This document shows, piece by piece, positions 35,401 to 45,502 of a stretch of DNA of 64,000 nucleotides. The stretch lies in contig NW_027467782.1 in the NCBI RefSeq assembly GCF_004210375.1, positions 22,237,276-22,301,275 on the forward strand. Reading direction: 5' to 3'. The translations under genes were made by a program, and so were the position numbers. Under the pieces are notes generated by a model that was given only the letters and a program-made list of their open reading frames with translations, was not told the DNA's origin and did no database searches. Origin of the DNA: Tachypleus tridentatus. Lineage: Eukaryota; Arthropoda; Merostomata; Xiphosura; Limulidae. The stretch's first letter is position 1, and the number at the start of each line of letters is the position of its first letter.

Positions 35401-38400
35401 GTAAAATACATCATCACATTCTACAGAACAGAATAACAACATATAAATAAACAGATATATTAGAAGTGGGAAGTGACGTAAGAAATAATGCAGGACATGA
35501 ATTTGAAACTTACCATAAACCCATGTAATAGCTATAGTTTGAAAGAATACAATGAAGAGTAGAGTCATTCCACTGGCAGAATAACAATCCATTATTTGAA
35601 ATATGTACATGCCCCCCTGAAAAGTAAAAAGATTATTTTAGTGACTAATACAATCAGTTTAAAGAAATCCAATCAGAATTATTTATTAACAGTTTCGTTT
35701 TTATTAAATATATTTCATTACAAGTTACAGTTTTCATATTCTAGATACAAGATAACACCATGGTAAAGCCACAGAAATAAACAGATATATCAGAAATGGA
35801 ACGTTACTGAATAAATATAATAGTATTGGGAGTTGTGCTTATGGTAAGTTTTATTTATTACGTCATTTTTACAGTGAATAAGATTTGTTTTAGACTACCC
35901 ACCCAATATTAGACATCATGCACTACACACCCAACATAAGTCTTCATGAGACATCACACATTATCATGAGACATCATGCACTACACATCATCATGAGACA
36001 TCATGTGCTACACATCATCATTAGACATCATGCATTACACATCATCATGAGACATCATGCAATACACATCATCATTAGATCACGTACTACACATCATGCA
36101 TACTAAACATTAAACATCATTACATCACGTACTACACATCAACATCAGACATCATGCACTACACATCATCATTAGACACGTTACATACTAAACACTAAAC
36201 ATTTGACATCATGTGCTACACATCATCATTAGACGTCATGTACTACAGACCAATCATTACATAACAAATTGAGATAGTTATAGATATCTTTCTACAGGAA
36301 CTAACATCTCACTCTACAGCAGTACCTTACTGTTATCATCATTGACGCCATTAATTATGACGCCATTACTGAAGACATCTTGGATAAGATGACGGCTTGA
36401 GGAACTTTTTTTTTTGACAGACAAATGAAACATCTACCATAATGATAGCTTCCTTTTACTCGTTTATTGATTTTTTTAAATATTATGGAACATACCTTAG
36501 TGACCATTGGTAGGCCTAACATGTATAAGATGATAACAATTACTACGGTAAAAACTTCTCTTCGCGGTCTCAAAAGAGATGGCCATTCGTCCACGATCCC
36601 TGTGATGAAAGTTTCCACGGTGCAGAACTGAAAAACAAAAACTGACCAATATCAGTACACATGTTGTCATAACATACAGATCAAAGTAACTTAATAACAT
36701 AGTTAGACAGATCTATATAAATTGTATATGTACACTGCTAACCAAAATCTTAAGATCAATGAACAAAAAGAGAAAATATGCATTTTGCGTTGTTAGACTC
36801 AACCACATATTTGAGTGGAGCTTCGATAAAAGACAATAAGAAAAGGGAAAATAAAAAACTTTTTTAGCATTTAATAGGAAAAATGTGAACACTATGAAAT
36901 TAGCCTAAATACTAGTTGATCAAAAGTTTAAGACCGTACTGAAATGAAGCGTTAATCGGTAAACACGAAACGAAATTTAGTCATTTGTGTTCAAGCATTA
37001 GTATTGTCAACATCTTCCACTCGCATCTCCTGTGTAACATTGGGTACAAACATGCCAAAGGCAAAAAAGTTGACAGAGTTTGAACGTGGCAGCATTCTCG
37101 AACTGCAAAATTAAGGTATCTCTCAACATGCCATCGCTGGTGAGACTGGGCGTAGTAAAACTGCTGTTGCAAATTTCTTAAAAGATCCTGAGGAATATGG
37201 AACGAGAATTTCAAGTGGTCAGCCCAAAAATATTTCGCTGGCGTTGAGTAGGAGGATTCGACGGGTTGTCCGGCAAGACAACAGCCAATCGTCGAACCAG
37301 ATTAAGGCCCTTACGGACACAGAATGCAGCTCAAGAACAATAAGACGGCACCTACGAGAGAAAGGTTTTAAAAATGATAAACGTCTTCAAAGGCTACGCC
37401 TCCTTCCACACCACGAAACAGCTCAGTTAAACTTTGCTGAGAAGCACCAAACATGGGGCGTAGAAATGTGGAAGAAAGTTTTGTTTTCCGATGAGAAAAA
37501 AGTTAACCTGGACGGTCCAGATGGCTTACAACGTTACTGGCACGATAAGGATATCACACCAGAGAAAGTTTCTACACGACACAGTGGAGGAGGTTCCATC
37601 ATGATCTGAGGTGCTTTCTCCTTCCATGGAACAATAGAACTCAGATTATTCAGGGGCGTCAAACACCAGCTGGCCACATTAGCATGTTGGCGAGAGCATC
37701 CTTATTGACTGAAGGTTCCCGCTTGTGTGGAAATACCTGGATCTTTCAGCAAAACAACGCTGCAATCCACAATGCCCGCAGGACAAAGGACTTTTTCATG
37801 GCGAATAACGTGATTCTTTGGGACCATCCAGCGTGTTCGCCCGAACTGAACCCCATTGAAAATGTTTGGGGGTAGATGGCAAGGAAAATCTATAGAAATG
37901 GACGTCAATTTCAAACAGTGCATGATATTCGTAAAGCCATCTTCACCACTTGGAATAATATACCAGCCAGCTTTCTGCGAAATCTTATATCGACCATGTC
38001 AAAGCGAATGTTTGCAATTATTCGCAATGACGGCTGTACAACTCACTAATGAGATCTCTTATTGGGCATTTCCTACCCTGTTTAGAACTTCTTTTTGGTA
38101 TGGTCTTAAACTTTTGAGCAGCTAGTATTTAGGTTAATTTCATAGTGTTCACATTTTTCCTATTAAATGCTAAAAGGTTTTTTATTTTTATTTTCCCTTT
38201 TCTTATTTTCATGTTTTGAAGCTCTACTCAAATAAGTGGTTGAGTCTAACAACGCAAAATGCATATTTTTTCCTTATGTCAATTGGCCTTAAGATTTCGG
38301 TCAGCCTTGTATATATATTTAGTGAATTAATGTTTTATATAATAAAGTTTCAAACACACGTGTTATTATTTAGTTTGATAACGTAATACTTCATCTTGCG

Positions 38401-41400
38401 TGAGAGGACGTTTTAAGTTATAAGTTTCTGAAATAGAAGTTTATCTCTATGGATCACTGAAGAATGGTACTTTGAAATTTCTTACATATTAAAATACTTA
38501 ACCAGCGATAAATTGTTAAACAATATGTGGTTTCGCATCCATTGTTTGATTTGTTAGATATAAAATAGAACATAATGTAAACTCATGTGACGTGCAGCAA
38601 CAAGTATATGTGCCACACAACAAACGTGTGTTAGAGGTCGCAGTTGAAACATACAACAATCTGAAACTAGGACTAGAATAAAGTGGTGAAATTTGTCGCA
38701 GGTATCAACCACGTAACTCATTAGTGACATATGTAACAACTTACAAACATATGTAGCAACTGCAAGAGGTATTAACTATGTAGTTGATATAGTTCATTAC
38801 TGTGACATGTGGCACATAACTAAAAAATGTAACACGTAACAGCCATGTAACTTGTTGCTAATAAATGTAACACGTAACAGCCATGTAACTTGTTACTAAT
38901 ATATGTAACACGATAGGAAAACTTAGGAGGTATCCATCGTGTAGATGATATCTGTTATATGTAGCAAGTTACATACAATTGTAGGATGTAGCATACACAT
39001 GTATTAACAATTGTATTGTAACTCGACACATGACTTGCAACCAAATGTTTGATAGGGCAGAGGAGGAAATAAAATATATGATATTAGCAACACACCAGAA
39101 GGGCTAGTTTTGTTAAACTGAAAAATTATATGTTACACGCACACCAGGGAATAATATATGGGAGTCATGGAGTAAAACAGTTCGTAGCTTCTACCGTTAG
39201 CTCCTGTTGCTACTCAGGTTGTCAGTGCAATTAATGACAATGATATCCTTTCATTTTATCAACTACAAGTTTCACAAATTTCACGTACTAGCCTTACGTT
39301 CATTGAGGGATTGGCAGAATTTCTAAATCCCAGAAAACAGTCGCAACTTGCTAATTGTTTTCCCCTTACCTATCGGTTCTCTCGTATATCTCTTGTTATT
39401 TGTTGAAATGTGTAATTGGGTAAAATGTAACGGACGTACTAAATAACACCCGCACGTTAACGTTACTCACGTTTTTATACTGCTGAAATTGTTTATTTCA
39501 CTTCCAAGGAGATTCCATACGTTGAACCACGCATAAGACGTTAAAACTCCCACCAAGCAAACGATAAGAGAAACGTATAAATTTGAAACAAAAACGAAAA
39601 GACAGTGTTTAATCTCTGAATATTTCACAATGTTGACGTACATTAACACATAAACATATTATCTGCTCACCTGACTATTTATGCCCAGGACTACCAGCAT
39701 GAAGAAGAATACAGTTGCCCATAGAGGTGAACTTTGCAACTGTGAAACAACTTCAGAGTAGGTGATGAATGCCAACCCTGGACCTGAAGAAAATACACCA
39801 TGTTAGATTATACTAAACAAGGACCGTGTTTGTACTCTGAAAATAACACAGCAGGTCACCGTCTGATAATACTTAGTGTATATTAAGATGTTGATGCACT
39901 GTAACTTAACAATAGACGTTTCATTTTAAATGTTTCAGAACCAAGATTAAAAAAAAATATATTAATAAAGTTTGTTCTGAAATATTCTGTTACACGTTGA
40001 TTTTGTACAGAAACAGAATTTTTAGTGTTTATATAAACAACTGAAGCACTAGAAGCCTGAATTATCTTACCGGACTTCACAACGTCAGCAACTTCAGTCC
40101 CGTCACCTTTCAAGTAGGCCATGTGTCCGAGGACGGAAAATACAACGCTACCAGCAAATATACTGGTAGCAGGGTTAATAAGACAAAGAATATATCCGTC
40201 TCTAGAAATAAAGATAGAGAAACAATAATGAATGTGTGCAAAGTGTACAATAATATCCATGGAAACAGAAACACTGAAAGAATAACGAGACAGAATTATT
40301 ACATTATTGAACATTTTGTGCAAATCATTGTTAAATAATTAAATTAAAACATAAGAAAACATTTCTTAAGAGTTTGTTTGTTACCGGAAGAAGTTGTGGC
40401 TAAACTTGTTGTAACTTCCAAGAGTTACGACGGAACAGAAACCAACACCAAAGGTGAAAACACTTGCGTTCCTGCTGTCACCCAGACCTAATAACATTAA
40501 TACAATAAATTAATACTGATTACAAAGAGTTCACTTCTTTAAATTTAACACTAATTTAGTTTCGTTTCGTTTTGATTAAAGAATTATTAACTAGTATTAA
40601 AGCTTGATAGCAAATAAACGAAAAAAAAAGTCGCTTAACAGTTACTGATTAACAATGACACTGTTTCACTAAAGACGTAAACTATAGCTTCATTAGATGG
40701 GAAGTTTTATTTGTTGCCCAGCCTGGTTGTTAGTGTTTGTCTTCAGCGTCAGGGGCATTAAAATGTACGATTAATCCCACTATTCGTTGGTAAAAGAATA
40801 TGCCATTGGTTCTGTCCAACAACCTTTAACATCTAACATTAATATTTACTGGTGTTTATATCGTATATGAATGTAATAATGATAACATTGGTATATTAAT
40901 ATAATAACAATAACACTTAAATCTCAATATAGTAACAATAACATTTAAATCTCAATATAATAACAATAACATTTATATAAGAATATAATGACAATAACAT
41001 TTATATGTGAATGTAATAACAAATACATTTGTATATGAATATAATTGCAATAACATATATGAATATAATAACAAATACACATTTATATATGAATGTAATA
41101 GCAATAACATTTATATATGAATACAATAACAATAACATTTTATATATGAATATAATAACAATAACATTAGGTATATGAATGTAATAACAATAATTGAGTA
41201 TATGAATGTAATAACAATAACATTAGTATATGAATGTAATAACAATATCATAAACGAACCTTGGGATCCAAAAGTTTGTCAAATTGTGGACTAATGTAAA
41301 AAGTAGTCCATCTCCAGCGCCCTCTAACGTCACTCCACGAATAAAAGAACGATTAGAATGACGTATGGAGTGACTGCTGACACCTCAATAATCTGCAAAC

Positions 41401-42302
41401 AATGAACAAATAATAAAGTAAAACAGTCCGAAGATATGAAATAATTAATGCCAGAAACATTAAAGATTATTGGATTAAATAAAAGGTGATGTTTTCTTAT
41501 GATTACTGTAATTGTGTTTTTTATGTCGTTAGGTGATGTTTTCTTATAATTACTGTAATGGTGTTTTATGTCGTTAGGTGATGTTTTCTTATGATTACTG
41601 TAATGGTGTTTTATGTCATTAGGTGATGTTTTCCTTATAATTACTGTAATGGTGTTTTATGTCATTAGGTGATGTTTCTCTTATGATTATTGTAATGGTG
41701 TTTTATGTCATTAGGTGATCATTCCTTGTGATTCAAGGCATTAGAAGTAAACAACAATAGCTACCTTTAAAGATAGGAACTAAATTCCAGACCCCGATAC
41801 CACCAACGCTGAGGTACTGACCAATGGCCACTTCCAGGAAGAATAGAGGAGCAGCACACAAGACTAAACAGATGAGGTAGGGAAACAAAAATGCCCCTAA
41901 ATAACAAACAACAACATATAATCCATTAGAACCATCGATTTAACATTTAGTAAGGCAAAGGTTTCATGTATATTATGTTGGATTAAACCACAAGACACAT
42001 ACCTCCACCATTTTCATAACACAAGTATGGAAATCGCCATACGTTTCCAAGGCCGACAGCGTAGTTTATAGAACTTAAAACAAAGTCCAGTTTTCCTTCC
42101 CATTCCCAACGTTCTGGTTCTTTCTCCTTATCTGGACTTGTTACCGACTGGGTAATTTCATCAGGTATTGTGATCACTACCGACTGATTCATTTCATCGG
42201 GTATTGTGATCATTTCCACTCCATTTTCTACACTGACGGTTTCTGATGTTTCATTTTCAGGAGATATGTTATCCAAAGACGTTACTTTAACACAAGCAAA
42301 TG
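32432..42302 (-). CDS. SLC6A1-like: SLC6 GABA-transporter-like gene, right copy, 3'-complete but missing two exons as assembled
   Basis: Same transporter gene on the opposite strand. Exons in transcript order: 42302-42003, 41896-41765, [TM3 and TM4 exons absent], 41392-41260, 40487-40385, 40201-40071, 39783-39671, 36627-36496, 35616-35514, 34464-34364, 32999-32829, 32479-32432 (stop). All introns are GT-AG. Features resembling GAT1: NVWRFPY, SYNKF in TM6, [10 protein letters not shown] in TM7 with the Na+-site Asn and Cl--site Ser kept, [39 protein letters not shown] and SLKDR. Odd: the Na2-site Asp of LGIDSQ is Asn (LGINSQ). Phase bookkeeping shows exon 41392-41260 two bases short and exon 40487-40385 one base short. 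Joining exon 41765 directly to 41392 would break frame, so skipping cannot rescue it. Whether this is a pseudogene or assembly damage is open. Confidence 0.87.
32685..32748 (+). repeat. Two satellite units in the last SLC6 intron
   Basis: CAATATGATCATATACTAAA, GGATCTAGTGTTAGTAATAT and GATTATGTACTGAAGGA. They lie between exon L and the terminal exon, separated from the main array by about 320 bp that includes the terminal exon. Confidence 0.88.
32829..32999 (-). CDS. Right SLC6 copy, exon L: TM11-TM12
   Basis: 171 bp (57 codons), acceptor TTCCTTTAG, donor GTGAGT. It encodes [20 protein letters not shown], then [20 protein letters not shown]12, and [13 protein letters not shown]...YVYPWWGE resembles creatine/GABA carriers. 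SLKD..I matches the GAT1 C-terminal entry. Confidence 0.94.
33550..33824 (-). mobile_element. SINE family 1 in an SLC6 intron
   Basis: TTTGGTTTGTTTTGAGTTTC tail, core, then GAATTCGAACCCACGACCC and GACCGTATCGGTCC. It lies between exons K and L of the right copy, in the same orientation as the gene. Confidence 0.9.
34364..34464 (-). CDS. Right SLC6 copy, exon K: TM10-TM11
   Basis: 101 bp, acceptor ATTATTGCAG, donor GTAAGT. It encodes [20 protein letters not shown], then [13 protein letters not shown]. The N..EM.G.RP motif of GAT-type carriers is present. Confidence 0.93.
34661..34920 (+). mobile_element. SINE family 1 in an SLC6 intron, opposite strand
   Basis: ACCCTGGTGGTTAGGGCGCT, CGACTCGTAAACTGAGGGTC, GGATCCGAATCTCC, core, tail GCAAATTTAAACAAAAC. 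It lies between exons J and K of the right copy. Confidence 0.88.
35090..35400. repeat. Degenerate tandem repeat, about 55 bp, in an SLC6 intron
   Basis: GGGTTAACTTGAGAATAATA, AGTACAACAGCACATTCTAG and variants, about five units, between exons J and K. Confidence 0.75.
35514..35616 (-). CDS. Right SLC6 copy, exon J: TM10
   Basis: 103 bp, acceptor ACTTTTCAG, donor GTAAGT. It encodes [20 protein letters not shown], then [19 protein letters not shown]...D.YSASG is diagnostic for SLC6 TM10. It leaves in phase 1. Confidence 0.94.
35915..36250. repeat. About 27-bp minisatellite in an SLC6 intron
   Basis: ACATCATGCACTACACATCA plus TCATGAG or TCATTAG, about a dozen units, between exons I and J. An open frame across it reads as HHALHIIMR repeats and is not a gene. 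Confidence 0.9.
36496..36627 (-). CDS. Right SLC6 copy, exon I: TM9
   Basis: 132 bp, phase 0 to phase 0, donor GTATGT. It encodes [19 protein letters not shown], then [19 protein letters not shown] and LPMVTK. FCTVE.FIT..VDE.P.LLR.RRE is close to mammalian GAT1 and unlike the monoamine clade. This is the best single exon for assigning the subfamily. Confidence 0.94.
36732..38312 (+). mobile_element. Tc3-like DNA transposon with about 200-bp inverted ends, in an SLC6 intron
   Basis: The ends carry CCAAAATCTTAAGATCAAT (left) and the reverse of CTTAAGATTTCGGTCAGCC (right). The inner edge of each arm has AAATACTAG...CAAAAGTTTAAGACC. The arms are about 200 bp and still highly similar. It is flanked by TA-rich sequence, as expected. 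It lies between exons H and I, on the strand opposite the gene. Confidence 0.9.
37052..38049 (+). pseudogene. Tc3-like transposase, inactive
   Basis: About 330 codons from [18 protein letters not shown], through a helix-turn-helix ([20 protein letters not shown]) and [18 protein letters not shown], to the catalytic region: [15 protein letters not shown] (first Asp), [13 protein letters not shown] (second Asp replaced by Asn) and [12 protein letters not shown] (Glu kept). Stops: TAA at codon 21, TGA after GGGSIMI, and TAG after NPIENVWG. The frame also shifts in the region 37620-37690. Not functional. Confidence 0.9.
38690..38970. repeat. Degenerate repeat with TGTAACACGTAAC motif
   Basis: ATATGTAACACGTAACAGCC and CATGTAACTTGTTACTAAT recur three to four times at about 38-45 bp. 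Each unit contains its own short inverted repeat (GTTACA/TGTAAC). It lies in an SLC6 intron. Confidence 0.65.
39671..39783 (-). CDS. Right SLC6 copy, exon H: loop 4 and TM8
   Basis: 113 bp, donor GTGAGC. It encodes [19 protein letters not shown], then [19 protein letters not shown]. The SLC6 signature L-G-[IL]-D-S-Q has Asn (AAT) for Asp. In GAT1 this Asp (395) helps bind the second sodium. Confidence 0.93.
40071..40201 (-). CDS. Right SLC6 copy, exon G: TM7
   Basis: 131 bp, donor GTAAGA. It encodes [20 protein letters not shown], then [14 protein letters not shown] and TEVADVVKS. The Asn and Ser of N-x3-S in INPATS correspond to the Na+ and Cl- ligands of GAT1 TM7. The second residue of the motif is Pro, where GAT1 has Ser. 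Confidence 0.93.
40385..40487 (-). CDS. Right SLC6 copy, exon F: TM6
   Basis: Acceptor TTATTAG, donor GTAAC. It encodes [10 protein letters not shown], then [19 protein letters not shown] and SHNFFR, the SLC6 TM6 region with the SYNKF motif. The phases need 104 bp but only 103 are present. One T appears to be missing from the run between VF and TFGVG. Confidence 0.9.
40736..40806 (+). mobile_element. SINE family 1, core fragment
   Basis: GGGGCATTAAAATGTACG, then AATCCCACTATTCGTTGGT and AAAAGAATATGCC. It has neither head nor tail. Confidence 0.65.
40845..41250. repeat. AT-rich 27-bp minisatellite next to the TM5 exon
   Basis: TATATGAATGTAATAACAAT plus AACATTT, about 14 units, ending within about 10 bp of the exon E donor. 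Confidence 0.9.
41260..41392 (-). CDS. Right SLC6 copy, exon E: TM5 and loop 3
   Basis: Acceptor TTTGCAG, donor GTTCGT. It encodes [18 protein letters not shown], then [13 protein letters not shown], then [14 protein letters not shown]. It is 133 bp, but the flanking phases (0 and 0) need 135, so two single bases are missing. One is before RGVTLE (shared with the left copy). One is in the T-run of LLFY, where the left copy has six T and this has five. Confidence 0.88.
41480..41735 (-). repeat. About 45-bp minisatellite in the right copy, five to six units
   Basis: Same unit reversed (GGTGATGTTTTCTTATGATT). Fewer units than the left copy. Confidence 0.9.
41765..41896 (-). CDS. Right SLC6 copy, exon B: TM2
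   Basis: 132 bp, phase 1 to phase 1, encoding the same [11 protein letters not shown] to VPIFKG segment as 5186-5317. About 17 bp into the following intron the match to the left arm stops. The sequence jumps to the minisatellite before TM5, so the TM3 and TM4 exons are missing. Confidence 0.92.
42003..42302 (-). CDS. Right SLC6 copy, exon A: N-terminal tail and TM1
   Basis: 300 bp, the same size and splice sites as the left copy exon 4780-5079. It carries the intact family motif [16 protein letters not shown]. It has the same duplicated VxITIPDE element in the tail, with a few amino-acid differences from the left copy (ETVSVE for EAVSVE, DEITQS for DEMIQS). Confidence 0.92.
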
Positions 42303-43229
42303 CTGTAAAAAACAAAATACACTATCAAGACATATATGTATATATATATATATATAGTTGAAAAAGCATACAGTTATATACATGTATAGTTGAAGCGATG
42401 AAGAAATAAACACACCTCAGAAAACCAGTAAAATAAATTTGTTTAAGTGTTCTATTTCATTTATTCCATTAGACACAACTTCTACGTGCACCCACACCCT
42501 AAATTGTTTCATTTAAAACCATTTTCATGTGCACATATACACAATAATTTATCCAGGGAGACATTAATTCAGTGCAATCAAATGCATTATGTAACTGTAC
42601 GTTCCAAGAGATGTCACTTATGTATATTTACGTTTTATTCAAGTAGATCAATTTTTAAGTTTCGTTTGTTAAAATTTTTATATTTTAAACTGCCACAATT
42701 TCTTCTTTGTTTATATGTTTTCTAAATTTCTTAAACAAACTTTCAAACATAAAAAACCTAGAAATGAAATTCAGAAAGATAATATTAAATCTGACAATAT
42801 ATTTAACAAAATAATTCCAACATTGCAAAGTCGTTGTTATCCTTATGTACATTTATTAAAGCCAGGATTGGTCAGAAATTAGGATTTCTCTTCGTTCTGC
42901 ACTTTATTGGTTGATTTTCTGTTCACCCTTTGATTTAATAAAGCAGTAAGTAAAAACCATGAACAGTAGAGTGGAAAGGTGTTTTCTGTTGTTTGTTGTT
43001 GTGTGAAGTTCATGTCCCGTGCTTCAAACGTTCACTCTTTTCCCGAGTTAGTTAATATAGTAGTCCTAATATATTCTTAAGTGAGATTTGAAAGTGAAAA
43101 AACTCTGCCCCGTAGCAATTTTTATTTCCTTGACGTCATGACAGGTCTGTTAAAGAAAAGTTACCAAAATCTGAAGGTCGTTTTGTCGGTCAGTTCTGTT
43201 TGTGTCTCAATAAAATGTACATAACAAAA

Positions 43230-43520
43230 CATTTACTTATGATTTGATTGTACCTTCCATATGTTAGATATCAATAGTTAGACACTTAAGGTGTAGTGTT
43301 CACTTCCAACCGTTAACAACAACAACAAAAACAAAACATTTACTTATGATTTGATTGAACCTTCCATATGTTAGAATATCAATAGGTAGTCGCTTAAGGT
43401 GTAGTGTTCACTTCTTACCGTTATAACACCAACAACAAAACAACATTTACTTATGATTTGATTGTACCTTCCATATGTTAGAATATCAATAGGCAGTCGC
43501 TTAAGGTGTAATATTGACCT
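43230..43520 (-). repeat. About 105-bp tandem repeat, about three units (right arm)
   Basis: Same unit as 3285-3720, reversed. The copy-number change explains most of the length difference between the arms. Confidence 0.88.
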
Positions 43521-44589
43521 TCAGTTGATCGGAGAACAAAACCAGTAATCTGAGAAGTGATATTGGCTATGTGTTGAGATAAAATATTCATTCAGTGTTG
43601 TTGAGTTTATCAACAAGTGCGAATAATGAATGACGTGTAGTGATTTGTTTATAAAAAATGCGACGATTTGTCCTGATTTCTTTGAGTATTACAATTTGAA
43701 CAATTGTTAGTCAAGTCTAGCACTACAACACTTGCAAATGTGTTTACAGTTATGAAACTTGAAATAGTGGTTATAAAATAAATTGAAACACTTAAGGTAA
43801 GTACATGTACCTCTTTTACTGTTATGTATGTTTTAGGTTAAGATTAAAACACAGCCGGCTTCATTTCGATACTAAATGTGAATCGTATTTGATTAACAAA
43901 GATATATAAAATAAACACGTCTTTCGCTTCATAACAAAACCTGTCACGTCATCTAATACATGGCCTCAAATGAAAATCTGGTGGACAAAAAGAATGGTGT
44001 GTCTTACTGTTAGACATACATTAATACTAAAATGTCGTTCTTCGCCAGCTGATGTAATTAATACCATTTCCTTTAGCATAGTTAGTTTAATGTTTCATAT
44101 GCGATAAACAACAGAAATAACCGTATTTCTTACTAAATATTATTAAACACAAAGATTAATACATTTGACTTATAACAACAAAACAGGAACGAAACGTTTC
44201 ATATTCCAAGCTGGTAAAAAAACTGTGTCGATAACGATGTGATATTCAGTTTTAAAAATTTGATTTGTATTCCAACCATTTGTTTTAAAGGCGGGTAATC
44301 TCACCTGGAAACCAATGCTATAGCTGTTTCTTACAATGGAAAATGTGATATGAAAACGAGAAAAAACGTTACAAAAGACACCGAATGTTGTGTTCTCTTT
44401 CTTCTCGTTTAAATAAAATTACCCAATTGCTTTTTTTCTATGGTTTATTCTCGTATTGTAGGTGATGTTCACTATACTATTTTTGCCTGTTTGTTATTAT
44501 ACTTTAAGAGTAAAATATTTCCTCTATTATAAAACACTTACGAAAAAAAACACAAACAACTATGAAGGCTGTTGAAATAAATCTGTGCA

Positions 44590-45262
44590 TCTAAAAGCAC
44601 AGAAACAAAAGTAAGCACCTCCGTATTCACATACCAATTTCCGCATCTGCACGAGAATTTACGAAATAAGCACCTACACGCACGCCTATACTGGTAATGG
44701 AATATATAAAATAAGCACCTGTGCCGTCATTTAGAAATTTATGCACTTTCACGTGCGTGTACGAAGGCAAGTTCATGTGCGTTGATCTACCAATTTATCT
44801 ATCTGTGTGCAAATGTGCTAAAATAAGTATTTCTTTAAACCTGCATGTACCAATTTACACATTACTGTGCCCATTTACGAAAATAAACATCTGCACGCGT
44901 GTCTACAAGCTTAGTATTTATCGTGCTCATATACTTTGATAAACTCCTAGACGCAAGTCCAAAAATAAGCACCTGCGCGCTCATCTAAGAAGTACAACAC
45001 CTGCGAGTATGTCTACCAATTTAATAATTTCTGGCAAAAATAACAAAATAAGAATCTGTGCGCGCATCTAAGATATTCAATACTTGATATGGCATTTATC
45101 AATTAATTAACTTCGCTAACATTTAACAGAACAAGCATCTATGCGAGCTTCCACAGAATTAACACCTGCACGCTCAACTACAAAATTAACACTTGCGCGA
45201 GAATGTTGCAATTTACCCACCAGTCCTCGTATATTGGAAAATAAGCACATGCGCGCGCATTT
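44590..45262 (-). repeat. Degenerate minisatellite (right arm)
   Basis: Reverse complement of 1545-2215, with motif AAATAAGCACCTGCGCGC in this orientation. Confidence 0.75.
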
Positions 45263-45502
45263 TAATTTCGCACAAAGCTACTCGAGGGCTATTTGTGCTA
45301 GCCGTCCCTAATTAAGCAGTGTAAGGCTAGAGGGAAGGCAACTAGTCATTGCTACCCACCGCCAACTCTTGGGCTACTCTTTTACCAACGAATAGTGAGA
45401 TTGACCGTTACATTATAACGTCCCAAAGACTGGGAGGGCGAGTATGTTTGGTGCGACGGAGATTCGAACCCGAATACCTGATCATGCCGGGCCTTCGTTA
45501 GT
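45262..45502 (-). mobile_element. tRNA-derived SINE, family 1 (right arm)
   Basis: Mirror of 1313-1545, present through the inverted duplication rather than a separate insertion. Confidence 0.93.

Noticed and set aside
35918-36106. His-rich 62-codon open frame
   Set aside because: It is the direct translation of the 27-bp minisatellite in an SLC6 intron.
39883-40323. 146-codon minus-strand frame as a separate gene
   Set aside because: Only its middle (40071-40201) is coding. This is the TM7 exon of the transporter, and the rest reads through both introns.
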